In this document: positions 52,981 to 62,783 of the stretch, piece after piece
Position numbering within the stretch: position 1 is the first letter of the stretch
How the letters are laid out: every line of letters starts with the position of its first letter
DNA from: Rhodospirillaceae bacterium
Lineage (GTDB): Bacteria; Pseudomonadota; Alphaproteobacteria; Bin65
DNA: 64,000 nt
Assembly (NCBI GenBank): GCA_028819475.1
Contig: JAPPLJ010000050.1
Span: 353,900 to 417,899 of the forward strand
Direction: 5' to 3'
Notes under the pieces: generated by a model
The model's input: the letters and a program-made list of their open reading frames with translations, nothing else
The model's database searches: none
Told to the model about the DNA's origin: nothing
Position numbers and translations under genes: made by a program

Positions 52981-55900
52981 ATGAAAATCCGGCGCCAGTT
53001 CACGGTCGAAGGCCGGGATGCCTATGACGGCATCGCCTTCCGGAAGGCGACGAGCGAGATCCGCAATCCGGACGGCTCCGTCGTGTTCAGCAACGACCGG
53101 GTCGAGGCGCCGGAAGACTGGTCCCAGGTCGCCATCGACATCCTGGCCCAGAAATATTTCCGCAAGGCCGGGGTGGCGGACGACGCCGATCTCGAACCCG
53201 TCCCGGAAGAGAATGTCCCCGACTGGCTGGCCCGGCGCGCGCCGAAGAAGGGCGCCCGAATGGACCCGGGGACCGGCGGCGAGACCAGCGCCAAGCAGGT
53301 GTTCGACCGGCTCGCCGGCACCTGGACCTACTGGGGCTGGAAGGGCGGCTATTTCGCCGGCGAGGCCGACGCCCGCGCCTATTTCGACGAGATGCGCTTC
53401 ATGCTGGCGCGCCAGATGGCGGCGCCGAACTCGCCGCAATGGTTCAACACGGGCCTGCACTGGGCCTACGGCATCGACGGCCCCGGCCAGGGCCACCACT
53501 ATGTCGACCACGAGACCGGAGTGCTGACCGAGGCCTCTTCGGCCTATGAGCACCCCCAGCCCCATGCCTGCTTCATCCAGTCCATCGCCGACGACCTGGT
53601 GAACGACGGCGGCATCATGGACCTGTGGGTGCGCGAGGCGCGCCTGTTCAAATACGGCTCGGGCACCGGCACCAACTTCTCCACCCTGCGCGGCGAGTGC
53701 GAACCGCTGTCGGGCGGCGGCAAGTCCAGCGGCCTGATGAGCTTCCTCAAGATCGGCGACCGGGCGGCCGGCGCGATCAAGTCCGGCGGCACCACGCGGC
53801 GCGCCGCCAAGATGGTCATCGTCGACGTCGACCATCCGGACATCGAGGATTTCGTCAACTGGAAGGTCAGGGAAGAGCAGAAGGTCGCCGCGCTGGTCGC
53901 CGGCTCGAAGCTCGCGCGCAAGCATCTCAACGAGATCATGCGCGCCTGCCGCGCGTTCGACGGCGCCGAGCCCTTCAACCCGCGCGCCAACCCCAGCCTG
54001 CGCAAGGCGATCCGCAGGGCGCGCAAGGCGATGCTGCCGCAGAACTACATCCAGCGGGTCATCCAGTTCGCCGAACAGGGCTTCGAGGAGATCGAATTCG
54101 CGACCTACGACACCGACTGGGATTCGGAGGCCTACCTCACCGTTTCGGGCCAGAATTCCAACAACTCGGTGCGCGTCACCAACGAGTTCCTCGACGCCGC
54201 GATGGCGAACGGCGAGTGGACGCTCTACAAGCGCACGACCGGGGACGAGCACCGCAGGGTCAATGCCGGCGAATTGTGGCGGCAGATCGCCGAGGCCGCC
54301 TGGCAGTCGGCCGATCCGGGCGTCCAGTTCGATTCGACGATCAACGAGTGGCACACCTGCCCGGCCGGCGGGCGCATCAACGCGTCCAACCCGTGCTCGG
54401 AATACATGTTCCTGGACGATACGGCGTGCAACCTGGCGTCGCTCAACCTGCTCGCCTTCCGCAAGGCCGACGGCGCCTTCGATGTCGCCGGCTTCGAGCA
54501 CGCCGTGCGGCTGTGGACGCTGACGCTGGAAATCTCCGTCCTGATGGCGCAGTTCCCGTCGCGCCGGATCGCCGAGCTGTCCTACCGCTACCGCACGCTC
54601 GGCCTCGGCTTCGCCAATGTCGGCGGCTACCTGATGGCATCGGGCCTGCCCTACGACAGCGACGAAGGCCGCGCCTTCTGCGGCGCGGTGAGCGCGCTGA
54701 TGACCGGCGCGGCCTACGAGACCTCGGCCGACATGGCCGCCGAGCTCGGCCCCTTCCCCGGCCATGCCGACAACGCCGCCGCCATGCTGCGGGTGATGCG
54801 CAACCACCGCCGCGCCGCCTGGGGCGAGACCGGGGGCTACGAGGACCTCGCCGTCCTGCCCGTCCCGCTCGACCGGGCGGCCTGCCCGGACCGGGCGCTG
54901 CTCGACGCCGCCCGCGCGGCGTGGGACCGGGCGTACGAGAAGGGCGCGACCGCCGGCTACCGCAACGCCCAGGCGACGGTGATCGCGCCGACCGGGACGA
55001 TCGGCCTGGTCATGGACTGCGACACCACCGGGATCGAGCCGGACTTCGCGCTGGTCAAGTTCAAGAAGCTCGCCGGCGGCGGCTATTTCAAGATCATTAA
55101 CCGGCTGGCGCCGCTGGCCCTGCGCACACTCGGTTACGCCACGCCGCAGATCGAGGAGATGATCCGCTACGCCGTCGGCAACGGCTCGCTGGAGGAGTCG
55201 CCGGCGATCGACCATGCGGCGCTGCGCCGGGCCGGCTTCACCGAGGCCATGATCGAGCGGGTCGAGGACGCCCTCGCCCAGGCTTTCGACATCAAGTTCG
55301 TCTTCAACAAGTGGACCCTGGGCGAGGATTTCTGCGTCAACCGGCTCGGCCTCGACCCGGACGCGCTCGACGATCCGGAATTCGACATGCTCGCCGCCCT
55401 CGGCTTCTCGCGCCGCGAGATCGAGGCCGCCAACGCCTGGGTGTGCGGGGCGATGACCCTGGAAGGCGCGCCGCATCTGAAGGACGAGCATCTGCCGGTG
55501 TTCGACTGCGCCTCGCCGTGCGGGCGGTCCGGCAGGCGCTTCCTGAGCTGGGAGAGCCACATCCGCATGATGGCGGCGGCCCAGCCCTTCGTCTCCGGCG
55601 CGATCTCCAAGACGATCAACATGCCGAACGCGGCGACGGTCGAGGACTGCCGCAAGGCCTATGAGCTGTCGTGGAAGCTGGGCGTCAAGGCCAACGCGCT
55701 CTACCGCGACGGCTCCAAGCTCAGCCAGCCGCTCTCGGCCACCGTGTTCGACGATCTCGGCGACGAGGACGCGGCCGAGGAGGCCAAGGAGGCCGCAATC
55801 CGGGCCCCGGCGGCGGAACAGGCCGCGCAGGTCGCCATGCAGGCCACCCGCATCGTCGCCGAGAAGGCCGAGCGCGCCAGCCGGGAGCGCCTGCCGCACC

Positions 55901-56802
55901 GGCGCCGCGGCTATACCCAGAAGGCGATCGTCGGCGGCCACAAGGTCTATCTGCGCACCGGCGAATACGACGACGGCACGCTCGGCGAAATCTTCATCGA
56001 CATGCACAAGGAAGGCAGCTCCTTCCGCAGCATCATGGACAGCTTCGCCATCGCCGTCTCGATGGGCCTGCAATACGGCGTGCCGCTCGAGGAGTTCGTC
56101 GACTCCTTCACCTTCACCCGCTTCGAGCCCCAGGGCCTGGTCGAGGGCAACGACGCCATCAAGATGGCGACCTCGGTGATCGACTACATCTTCCGCGAGC
56201 TGGCGGTCTCCTACCTGGACCGGGAAGACCTCGCCCACGCCACCGGCACCGACATGCTGCCCGACATCATCGGCAGCGGCGTCGCGGAGAGCGCGCTGGC
56301 CGACGACGCGGCCGCCCACGCCGCCGCCGTGCTCGACGGGGTCCAGAAGGTCGCGAGCAACGGCTTCGTGCGCAACAAGTTCGCCGTCCTGGAGGGCGGC
56401 CTGTCGCTGGCCGCGAATGGCGGCGGCAATGGATCGGGCAACGGGTCCGGCCATGGCGCCGGGAACGGGGCCGGTAACGGGGCCGGCAACGGCGCTGGTA
56501 ATGGCGCTGGCAATGTTTCGGGACAACAGTCTTCGGCCGGCAAGCCGGCAGGCGTTTCCGCCGCATCCTCCGGCGGCGGCAACGGCGGCTTGCAGACCGC
56601 GGAGCTCGAGGGCGGGTCAGCGGCTCTCGAGGTATCTCCCGCGGTCGCCGAGGCGGTCGACCTCAAGCTCGACCAGATCCGCGAGGCGCGGATGAAGGGC
56701 TATGAGGGCGACTCCTGCGGCGAATGCGGGAACTTCACCCTGGTGCGCAACGGCACGTGTCTCAAGTGCGACACCTGCGGGGCGACCAGCGGGTGCAGCT
56801 GA
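52981..56802 (+). CDS. nrdJ: Adenosylcobalamin-dependent class II ribonucleotide reductase NrdJ
   Basis: NrdJ reduces ribonucleotides to deoxyribonucleotides using coenzyme B12. The conserved segments are present: [40 protein letters not shown] (active-site Cys and Glu) and [22 protein letters not shown]-terminal zinc-ribbon-like CGECGNFTL...CLKCDTCG is at the end. GGAG with a 6-bp spacer decides ATG 52981 over ATG 52975. An unusual Gly/Asn/Ala-rich tract from about residue 1145 to 1180 joins the core to the C-terminal region. The length is about 1273 residues. Upstream NrdR-like boxes suggest dNTP-responsive control. Confidence 0.96.
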   Translation: MKIRRQFTVEGRDAYDGIAFRKATSEIRNPDGSVVFSNDRVEAPEDWSQVAIDILAQKYFRKAGVADDADLEPVPEENVPDWLARRAPKKGARMDPGTGGETSAKQVFDRLAGTWTYWGWKGGYFAGEADARAYFDEMRFMLARQMAAPNSPQWFNTGLHWAYGIDGPGQGHHYVDHETGVLTEASSAYEHPQPHACFIQSIADDLVNDGGIMDLWVREARLFKYGSGTGTNFSTLRGECEPLSGGGKSSGLMSFLKIGDRAAGAIKSGGTTRRAAKMVIVDVDHPDIEDFVNWKVREEQKVAALVAGSKLARKHLNEIMRACRAFDGAEPFNPRANPSLRKAIRRARKAMLPQNYIQRVIQFAEQGFEEIEFATYDTDWDSEAYLTVSGQNSNNSVRVTNEFLDAAMANGEWTLYKRTTGDEHRRVNAGELWRQIAEAAWQSADPGVQFDSTINEWHTCPAGGRINASNPCSEYMFLDDTACNLASLNLLAFRKADGAFDVAGFEHAVRLWTLTLEISVLMAQFPSRRIAELSYRYRTLGLGFANVGGYLMASGLPYDSDEGRAFCGAVSALMTGAAYETSADMAAELGPFPGHADNAAAMLRVMRNHRRAAWGETGGYEDLAVLPVPLDRAACPDRALLDAARAAWDRAYEKGATAGYRNAQATVIAPTGTIGLVMDCDTTGIEPDFALVKFKKLAGGGYFKIINRLAPLALRTLGYATPQIEEMIRYAVGNGSLEESPAIDHAALRRAGFTEAMIERVEDALAQAFDIKFVFNKWTLGEDFCVNRLGLDPDALDDPEFDMLAALGFSRREIEAANAWVCGAMTLEGAPHLKDEHLPVFDCASPCGRSGRRFLSWESHIRMMAAAQPFVSGAISKTINMPNAATVEDCRKAYELSWKLGVKANALYRDGSKLSQPLSATVFDDLGDEDAAEEAKEAAIRAPAAEQAAQVAMQATRIVAEKAERASRERLPHRRRGYTQKAIVGGHKVYLRTGEYDDGTLGEIFIDMHKEGSSFRSIMDSFAIAVSMGLQYGVPLEEFVDSFTFTRFEPQGLVEGNDAIKMATSVIDYIFRELAVSYLDREDLAHATGTDMLPDIIGSGVAESALADDAAAHAAAVLDGVQKVASNGFVRNKFAVLEGGLSLAANGGGNGSGNGSGHGAGNGAGNGAGNGAGNGAGNVSGQQSSAGKPAGVSAASSGGGNGGLQTAELEGGSAALEVSPAVAEAVDLKLDQIREARMKGYEGDSCGECGNFTLVRNGTCLKCDTCGATSGCS

Positions 56803-56855
56803 CCGGGCATTTTTGCCCGTCCGTTACTCCTCCCTGAAACTGCGGGGCGCGCCCG

Positions 56856-56873
56856 AAGGGGCCGCCCCTTTTT
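56856..56873 (+). terminator. Rho-independent-like terminator after nrdJ
   Basis: AAGGGG-CCG-CCCCTT is a 6-bp stem with a 3-nt loop, and its 3' arm runs into TTTTT (56869-56873). A smaller hairpin, CGGGCA-TTTT-TGCCCG (56804-56819), lies directly after the stop but lacks a T-run. Confidence 0.55.
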
Positions 56874-56929
56874 CTCGGTGGGAGCGGTTTCTCTTTCCAT
56901 GTAACGAAGCAGATCGCTACTTGCCTCCA

Positions 56930-57034
56930 ATGACAGGAACATGTAATGAACAAATAGCGTATGCAGTGGGACGCCTGCTTTCAGGGCAACCCGTCACCGT
57001 GACCGCGGCAACCAACCCTGAACCGAACCGATGA
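56930..57034 (+). CDS. Possible 34-residue leader ORF upstream of the methyltransferase
   Basis: The frame MTGTCNEQIAYAVGRLLSG runs to a TGA at 57032-57034 that overlaps the methyltransferase ATG (ATGA), an arrangement that favours translational coupling. No ribosome-binding site precedes its own ATG. CATGTAAYGAA occurs at about 56898 and 56940 nearby as a direct repeat. It could be a real small protein or only an upstream open frame. Confidence 0.3.
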   Translation: MTGTCNEQIAYAVGRLLSGQPVTVTAATNPEPNR

Positions 57035-58497
57035 CTAAACCGAACTTCGCGACCGGGACGGTCTGGACCGGCGACAACCTGCCGGTCTTGCGGGGCATGA
57101 ACGACGCCTGCGTCGACCTGATCTATCTCGATCCGCCGTTCAACTCAAATCGACTCTATGAAGCGCCGATAGGGTCAACAGCTGCTGGCGCGGCATTTAA
57201 GGATGCGTGGACATTGAGCGATGTTGATGTCCACGAACACGGCGAACTAGCGGATCGCAATCCGGCGGCGTATTCGGTGATTGAAGCCGCGCGCCAAGCG
57301 CACGGCAAGGGGATGCAGGCATATTTGGTCATGATGGCCGTGCGCCTCTTGGAGATGCACCGCGTCCTGAAGCCGACTGGCAGCATCTACCTTCACTGCG
57401 ATTCTACCGCTTCGCATTACCTCAAATTGCTCATGGACGGTGTGTTCGGGCGTTCCATGTTTCTAGCCTGTATTACATGGCGGCGCACCTACGCACATAA
57501 CGACAAGATGTTCGGTTCCCTTTCGGAACAAATTCTCTGGTACGGAAACGGAGGGGAGCAGACGAAGAATATGGTTGACGTGGTGGTCCCGTTTACTGCC
57601 GCGGAACTGAAGAAGAAATATCCGCACAAAGATGGGCGCGGGCAGCATATGCGTGACAATCTCATGGCCTCAGGGACTCGGAATGGTGAAAGCGGACAGG
57701 CGTGGAAGGGTTGTGATCCGACAAGCTACGGACGACATTGGAGCGTCCCTAGAACTGGCCAATACGCGAAATATCTGAATGATGTTTTGTTGCCCGGTTA
57801 TCTCGACATCAAGGGGCCGCGTGACCGATTGATCGCACTCGACGATGCAGGGTTCATTCATTGGACAGATACCGGTGTCCCGCTGCTGAAACGGTATGCC
57901 ATGCCAGGACAGGGAACGATTCCCGGTGATATTTGGACAGATGTTCCTCCGCTATCCCGGAAGACGAAAGAACGCACAGGTTATCCGACACAGAAGCCAT
58001 TGGCGTTGCTTGATCGAATAATTCGTGCGTCTAGCAATCCCGATGACATGGTGCTTGACCCTTTTTGTGGTTGCGCTACTGCGCTTGTCGCGGCGGATCG
58101 GTTAGGGCGCCGATGGGCTGGAATCGACCTGTCACCGCTTGCCGTGAAGTTGGTCAACGACCGGATTGCGGCGGACAGGGCGGACAAGAAAGGCGGCCAC
58201 CATATCGGCGGCAGCCTATGGGGCGGTGCTACGGCGCTCACCACGCCGCCAAAGCGCACCGATCTCGGCGACCTGCCGAACTACCGGACGCATCGGCACC
58301 GGCTCTATGGCGAGCAAGAGGGTGTCTGCGTCGGCTGCGATACGCATTTCCCGTTCCGCGTCATGGACGTGGATCATATTCTGCCGCGGTCGCGCGGCGG
58401 GACCGATCATCCCGACAATCTTCAACTGCTGTGCTCCGGCTGCAACCGCAGCAAGGGCGGCAGAACGATGGCCGAATGGAGGGCTACTCAAGGATGA
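57031..58497 (+). CDS. DNA methyltransferase fused to a C-terminal HNH endonuclease
   Basis: The N-terminal part is a beta-class N4/N6 DNA methyltransferase: the catalytic motif DPPF is at 34-37, and the SAM-binding motif VLDPFCGCATALVAADRLG is near residue 345, with TQKPLALLDRII just before it. The C-terminal 55 residues are an HNH nuclease: CVGC, VMDVDHILPRSRGGTDHPDN and LLCSGCNRSKGG, with two CxxC metal knuckles. Methylation and cleavage modules in one chain suggest a modification-restriction or self-limiting system. The composition is visibly lower in GC than upstream genes. The recognition sequence is unknown. Confidence 0.9.
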   Translation: MTKPNFATGTVWTGDNLPVLRGMNDACVDLIYLDPPFNSNRLYEAPIGSTAAGAAFKDAWTLSDVDVHEHGELADRNPAAYSVIEAARQAHGKGMQAYLVMMAVRLLEMHRVLKPTGSIYLHCDSTASHYLKLLMDGVFGRSMFLACITWRRTYAHNDKMFGSLSEQILWYGNGGEQTKNMVDVVVPFTAAELKKKYPHKDGRGQHMRDNLMASGTRNGESGQAWKGCDPTSYGRHWSVPRTGQYAKYLNDVLLPGYLDIKGPRDRLIALDDAGFIHWTDTGVPLLKRYAMPGQGTIPGDIWTDVPPLSRKTKERTGYPTQKPLALLDRIIRASSNPDDMVLDPFCGCATALVAADRLGRRWAGIDLSPLAVKLVNDRIAADRADKKGGHHIGGSLWGGATALTTPPKRTDLGDLPNYRTHRHRLYGEQEGVCVGCDTHFPFRVMDVDHILPRSRGGTDHPDNLQLLCSGCNRSKGGRTMAEWRATQG

Positions 58498-58811
58498 GAA
58501 ATTTCGACCTGATGGTCAGGTTGCTCGAAGAGATGGCCGCTAAGCCTGATGGGCGGATTATACTCGTGAACTCCTTCGGAATGTCCGAGGAAAGGCTAGA
58601 GCGCCGTCATCATGCGGAAAATCTTTGTGATGCTGGTCGGGTTGAATGGGAATCCGAACATGTGTTTCGGATCACCAACGAGGGGTACGACTTTCTCGCT
58701 GCCCTAAAGAAGAACCCACGCCTCCGAGATAAGGCGAAGAAACTGATTGCCCAAGGAGAATCGTGGCTAGCAATGTTCGAGAAAATCACGTCGCTTGTTG
58801 ACAAGATTTAG
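58494..58811 (+). CDS. DUF2513-like small protein
   Basis: This 105-residue protein starts MRNFDLMVRLLEEMAAKPDG and overlaps the methyltransferase stop (ATGA), so it is translationally coupled to it. The N-terminal segment and the winged-helix-like FRITNEGYDFLAALKKNP match the DUF2513 family, which is common near phage and defence genes. Its role is unknown; association with the methyltransferase-HNH protein suggests a partner in that system. Confidence 0.75.
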   Translation: MRNFDLMVRLLEEMAAKPDGRIILVNSFGMSEERLERRHHAENLCDAGRVEWESEHVFRITNEGYDFLAALKKNPRLRDKAKKLIAQGESWLAMFEKITSLVDKI

Positions 58812-58869
58812 GTCACGTTCTCGGAGGGGAATTATATAGCTGACTAAGCAAGTTTAGAGCGGAATCCGA

Positions 58870-59090
58870 TCATGTTGCGCGATACCCTGTGGCATTGAAG
58901 TAGTTTTTGCATTCTTGCGGTGAGAAGGTGAAGGAGATTTGGCGAATAGTGTTCCAGAGACCGTCGACGGTTTTCTCAGCGGCTTTTCGCAGTTTGGCCT
59001 TGAGCTTTGCGAAGGCGAGTTCGATGGGATTGAAGTCAGGGCTGTAGGGGGCAGAACGAGGAGTTGGGCGTAGGAATCGAGAGCATGTAC
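58870..59090 (-). mobile_element. IS630-family transposase remnant (C-terminal, frameshifted)
   Basis: YSPDFNPIELAFAKLKAKLR and TVDGLWNTIRQISFTFSP are the end of an IS630/Tc1-type DDE transposase (the final catalytic Glu is in NPIE). LLVLPP just upstream is in another frame: a one-base loss at the CCCCCT run shifts the reading between PP and YSPDF. The N-terminal DDE residues are absent, so it is non-functional. It abuts the start of the protease gene. Confidence 0.85.
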
Positions 59091-59897
59091 CATCCAATAC
59101 CTAGACAATGGCTCGAAACGACCAATCGGGTTGACGTTCAGTTCTACAACGGAGTCGAGACAAAGTCTGTCTCCGGCTCCGGCTTCTGGGTAGCCGTATC
59201 CGGAGACTCGGACCTCTCGGTGTTCATCACCAACAGGCATCTCGTCGACATGGTGTACAAGGATAAGAAGTATCGTGGAGCGGGCTATCGATTATCGCGC
59301 TTGACCGTCTCTTCACACAGCACGGTTCCACGCAATCGAGGCGTTGTCGTCGACTTGGAGGATAACATCGACATCAGGGTGCATACGAGCTACGGCGTGG
59401 ACATCGCCATTTTGATTCCATATACATCTGACGGGAGGGTGCCCCCTTTTACTATACCGGCCAATCCTCTCTTTGCAGATCAATCATTTTTTGAGAGCCT
59501 TCCCTGGGGGGCGCAGGTCTCCTTTGCCTCGTTCCAAGCTTGGCAGGACAACATCACGCAGAAGCCCATCTTGAGAACTGGGATCGTATCCAGCGATCCC
59601 CGAGACAACTATTCCAGCGATTTGGTTGACGACAGGAAGAGCGCCCTGCTGCTTGAGGCTTTCTCATTTTCCGGCAGCTCCGGTTCGCCAATCTTTGCAA
59701 ATGCCTTTGGCCTCCCGATGGATGACAGGCTGCTCACGGGAGGCCCCGGTTTTCGCGAGGCTCGAGTCATTGGAATCGTGTGCGGCCACATCCAGCACCC
59801 CGACGGCAACGTGGGCTTGTCCTACTGTCACAAGTCGACTGTGTTGCTCGAAATGCTCAGCCAACCCGACTCTCTAGAGCGGCTCCGCATCGGCTGA
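59085..59897 (+). CDS. Trypsin-like serine protease domain protein
   Basis: The 270-residue protein (start ATG 59085) has a chymotrypsin-fold catalytic triad: His52 in FITNRHLVD, Asp106 in GVDIAILIPY and Ser199 in FSGSSGSPIF. The N-terminal GSGFWV strand is typical. There is no signal peptide, so it is likely cytoplasmic. Such trypsin-like proteins often appear in accessory and defence regions. The 5' end borders the IS630 remnant, so the original N-terminus may have been replaced. The gene has a lower-GC composition than the chromosomal core. Confidence 0.83.
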   Translation: MYHPIPRQWLETTNRVDVQFYNGVETKSVSGSGFWVAVSGDSDLSVFITNRHLVDMVYKDKKYRGAGYRLSRLTVSSHSTVPRNRGVVVDLEDNIDIRVHTSYGVDIAILIPYTSDGRVPPFTIPANPLFADQSFFESLPWGAQVSFASFQAWQDNITQKPILRTGIVSSDPRDNYSSDLVDDRKSALLLEAFSFSGSSGSPIFANAFGLPMDDRLLTGGPGFREARVIGIVCGHIQHPDGNVGLSYCHKSTVLLEMLSQPDSLERLRIG

Positions 59898-60414
59898 TCG
59901 CGACTTTGGGTGGATGAAAGAAAATCAATCCGGTTGTAGGTACCAAGCCGGTTTGCGTAGTTAGGTATATTATTCTCGTCCGACCCTGAAGATGCCGCGC
60001 AGCAGCGGCCGGTCACCACCCGATCCTCCACACCGTCATTCCGGCCGGAGCCCCGGACCTGATCCGCGGCGGAGTGAAGGACTCTCGTCGCCGCACGATG
60101 GCGCCTGTTCCCCGGGCCGAGCCGAGATTCCTCCGCTTGCTTGCGCTCGGTCGGGATGACGGGACGGGGCAGCGGCTTCGCCGCCCCGCGCCGGCGCTGC
60201 TTCCACACCCCCTCCTTCACGCTGCACCCTCGCATCGGGAAAGGAACCCGGCGCCCTTTCCTGCGCCCATATTGCCGGCAGCCTGCGCTATCCGGACGCC
60301 GATTCGACCTTCCGCGAGATCGCCGGTCGGCCCGGCGAACATGCGCGGTGCTGCCCGGTTGGCATTTCCCGTCGGTGCGATTAAGATTTATCGATTAATC
60401 GACGGGCACGATTG
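59898..60414. other. Intergenic region before the AAA ATPase
   Basis: About 517 bp without a convincing gene. The open frames on both strands are repeat-derived. It includes the degenerate family A element at 60033-60164, and an AT-rich stretch (ATTAAGATTTATCGATTAAT at about 60380-60399) that could hold the promoter of the ATPase gene. Confidence 0.5.
60033..60164. repeat. Degenerate family A element, copy A5
   Basis: The ends are CCGTCATTCCGGCCGGAGCC and CTCGGTCGGGATGACGG. The conserved GAGAAATCTTTCC centre of family A is replaced, so it is a divergent or different sub-family member. Confidence 0.6.
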
Positions 60415-61605
60415 ATGCTGGAAAAGCTGACGATCAGGGCTTTCAAGTCCCTGGAGGACGTCACGGTCGAGCTGGGGCTGGTCAACGTCTTCATCGGCGC
60501 CAACGGCAGCGGCAAGAGCAACCTGCTGGAGGCGCTGGGCACCCTCGGCGCGGCGGCGGACGGCAAGGCTGACGAGCGGACCCTGCTCGCCCGGGGCGTC
60601 CGGCCCGGACTGCCCGCCCTGTACCGGTCCGCCTTCTCCGCGCGCAAGGGCATGCGGATTCCGCGGCACCTGTCATTCGGCGCAACCGGCGGCACGGAAC
60701 GCTACGAAGTGTCCCTGCACAATCCGCTCAAACGGCCCGAGCCGGCCTGGCGGTTCAGGGCCGAAACCTGGGAGATCGGCGGCGCACGTCCGGTCGCCCG
60801 ATCCTCCACCAGGCCCGGCAAGGCCGATCCCTACCGTGGGCTGGCGGCGCTCAGGGCGGTCGAAATCTTTCCGGATAACCCGTCCAGCCTGCTCGGCCTG
60901 CTCCAAGATTACGTCATCTTCTCGCCGGCGACCGCGGTGTTGCGCGGCGTCACGCCGGAATCCCGGCCGGCCTGGCCGGTCGGCCTGTCCGGCGGCAACC
61001 TGCCGCGCGCCCTCCTCGAACTGCTCCGGCAGCGGTCGGACGACGCGCGCGCCCGAGAGATCTGCCGCGATGCGCTCGGCCTTGTCGACTGGGGCAAGGA
61101 CTTCGGCGCCGCGCCGGCCGACCGGCTACCGCTGACGTCCAGCGCTGCGGCATCCCGGACGGTCATCCGGTTTCGCGACCGGTTCATGCGGGAAGGCGGC
61201 AACATGCTGTCCGGTTACGAAGCGTCGGAAGGCGCCCTGTTCGTCCTGTTTCTCGCCGTGCTGGCCGCGCATCGCGCCAGTCCGCGCCTGTGTGCGGTCG
61301 ACGATGCCGACCACGGGCTCAATCCGCGGCTGGCCCGGACCCTGATGGAAAAGCTCTGCCAGTGGTATCTCGAACCGGGTTCGGCGCGCCAGATCCTGCT
61401 GACGACGCACAATCCCCTGATCCTCGACGGCCTGCGGATCGTGGACGATCGCGTGCGGCTGTTCGTCGTGTCGCGGACCGGCGCCGGACGGACGGCGATC
61501 CGCCGGATCGCGTTCGACGACCGCCTGCCGAAACTGGCCGAGGAAGGCTGGACGCTGTCGCGCATGTGGACGACGGGCTATCTTGGCGACACCGGCGGCG
61601 TCTGA
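60415..61605 (+). CDS. AAA family ATPase (RecF/ABC-type, AAA_21-like)
   Basis: The 396-residue protein carries Walker A GANGSGKSN at about 28-36, a signature-like stretch LSGYEASEGALFVLFLAVL, Walker B LCAVDDADHGLNPRLA and a switch region TTHNPLI. This combination is that of single-chain SMC/ABC-like ATPases. I use ATG 60415, as a TTG at 60412 adds one residue. No partner nuclease or effector gene (such as a DUF4276 or TOPRIM gene) follows within the next 600 bp. The function is unknown; orphan ATPases of this type are frequent in defence regions. Confidence 0.88.
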   Translation: MLEKLTIRAFKSLEDVTVELGLVNVFIGANGSGKSNLLEALGTLGAAADGKADERTLLARGVRPGLPALYRSAFSARKGMRIPRHLSFGATGGTERYEVSLHNPLKRPEPAWRFRAETWEIGGARPVARSSTRPGKADPYRGLAALRAVEIFPDNPSSLLGLLQDYVIFSPATAVLRGVTPESRPAWPVGLSGGNLPRALLELLRQRSDDARAREICRDALGLVDWGKDFGAAPADRLPLTSSAAASRTVIRFRDRFMREGGNMLSGYEASEGALFVLFLAVLAAHRASPRLCAVDDADHGLNPRLARTLMEKLCQWYLEPGSARQILLTTHNPLILDGLRIVDDRVRLFVVSRTGAGRTAIRRIAFDDRLPKLAEEGWTLSRMWTTGYLGDTGGV

Positions 61606-62273
61606 AGTGGCGTCGGGCGGATTTCGCCGCCGCAGGCCTTGTCCGGCGTCCGTCCGGGTCCGGTCCCCCACATCGTCATTCCGACCGCAGCCCCGGATCA
61701 AGTTTGAAGAATTTTGGACGAATGTCATGTAATGCACTGCGTTCATTGAATAAATTTCTTTGGATCGGACGACGTGCAGTCGGGAATACCGGATCAGTCA
61801 TCAAATCGAATGCAGATTTTTTCAAAATCAGGACGGCCCGTGGCGGCGAAAGGCAACGGAATGCGGAAAGCGTTTGAGTAAACGTAAGCGTTCCGTTTGC
61901 CGTGGAGCCGAGCTGCCTGCCATCCGTTCTGCGCGTCGAGGCGACCGATTTTGCGAACTTCCGCACGATCATTCCCTCCGAGCCATCGCGCCCGCACGGC
62001 CAAACGGAACGGATATGACCCCGGGCCGGGTAGGCGGGGGCATTGCTGCGCCCCGCCTACCCGGCCCCTACCTTGAGACCTCCTTGCGCGAAAGGCCGTG
62101 CGCACGCTGACGTTTGGATCTATACGGTGTGGAATGCAGGCCGTCCAGCTTGCGGGGAATGTCCACGATCACGGGATGCCGAACCTGAGGCCCGCAAGGG
62201 CGTCTCGGTCCACGCCCATGCGATCGGCGGCGGCGTATCCGGCGACCGACGCGCCATCCTTCCGTCCCAGCGC
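61606..62273. other. Gene-free interval with repeat fragments
   Basis: About 670 bp with no credible gene. It contains a half family A sequence at 61673-61705 (CGTCATTCCGACCGCAGCCC, no partner arm), an AT-richer segment around 61740-61860, and a 17-bp perfect hairpin at 62023-62067. Confidence 0.5.
62023..62067. repeat. Perfect 17-bp inverted repeat
   Basis: GGGCCGGGTAGGCGGGG (62023-62039) and its exact reverse complement (62051-62067) flank an 11-nt loop. No T-run follows on either strand. It is not related to the REP palindromes at 14204 or to families A-C. It could be another REP-like unit or a structured RNA element. Confidence 0.8.
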
Positions 62274-62783
62274 TTATCCCTGTATGTGCCTGTAGACGAG
62301 AAGCCCGGTCAGGAAAGCGTCAGCCTGTAGGCTGCCGCGCACCTGGCGCCAGTCCCGAAACGCCTGTTCCGCCTGATCGGCGAGATCGAGCGCTTCCCGC
62401 CGGGTAAAGCGGAGAGCACGGTTGTAGTCCGCGTCGTGACGGGCTTCCTGAAGCTGGACGAAGGCGGTGGCGACATCGATCAGCGGCTGTTGAACCTCCT
62501 GGCGGTCGAGGCCGGATGCGAGCCTCGGAGGTATCGACTTCCTGGCGAAGGCAACGGCGGTTTGCTTCATCGCGGAGTGGCGAAAAGCACGGGCCAGACT
62601 GTCTCGCAGAGGGCCGCGGACATTGCCCGCCAGCATGAGCTTGGTCGCTTCGTCGACCAGAAGGTGAAAGAGGGCGTAGTAGGACGCCGATACTGATCGC
62701 CGGAGGCTGGCCTGGATCGGTTTCTTGGGTTCCTTGCGGGCGAGGAAATGAGCCTGCTTCAGCAACTCCGCTTGCAGGCTCAT
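62274..62783 (-). CDS. HEPN-like protein
   Basis: This 169-residue protein is all-helical. RRSVSASYYALFHLLVDEA is the typical HEPN entry helix, and LRDSLARAFRHSAMKQ follows. A canonical R-x4-6-H ribonuclease motif was not found, so enzymatic activity is uncertain. Its ATG overlaps the stop of the upstream small gene (ATGA). HEPN proteins paired with a small partner are often toxins or RNA-binding effectors. Confidence 0.7.
   Translation of the reverse strand: MSLQAELLKQAHFLARKEPKKPIQASLRRSVSASYYALFHLLVDEATKLMLAGNVRGPLRDSLARAFRHSAMKQTAVAFARKSIPPRLASGLDRQEVQQPLIDVATAFVQLQEARHDADYNRALRFTRREALDLADQAEQAFRDWRQVRGSLQADAFLTGLLVYRHIQG

Noticed and set aside
52480..56526. 1348-residue open frame on the minus strand opposite nrdJ
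   Set aside because: It is antisense to a gene with clear catalytic motifs, has the repetitive low-complexity composition of high-GC shadow frames and no family features.
60074..60415. 113-residue plus-strand frame before the AAA ATPase
   Set aside because: It is mostly a translation of the degenerate family A palindrome.
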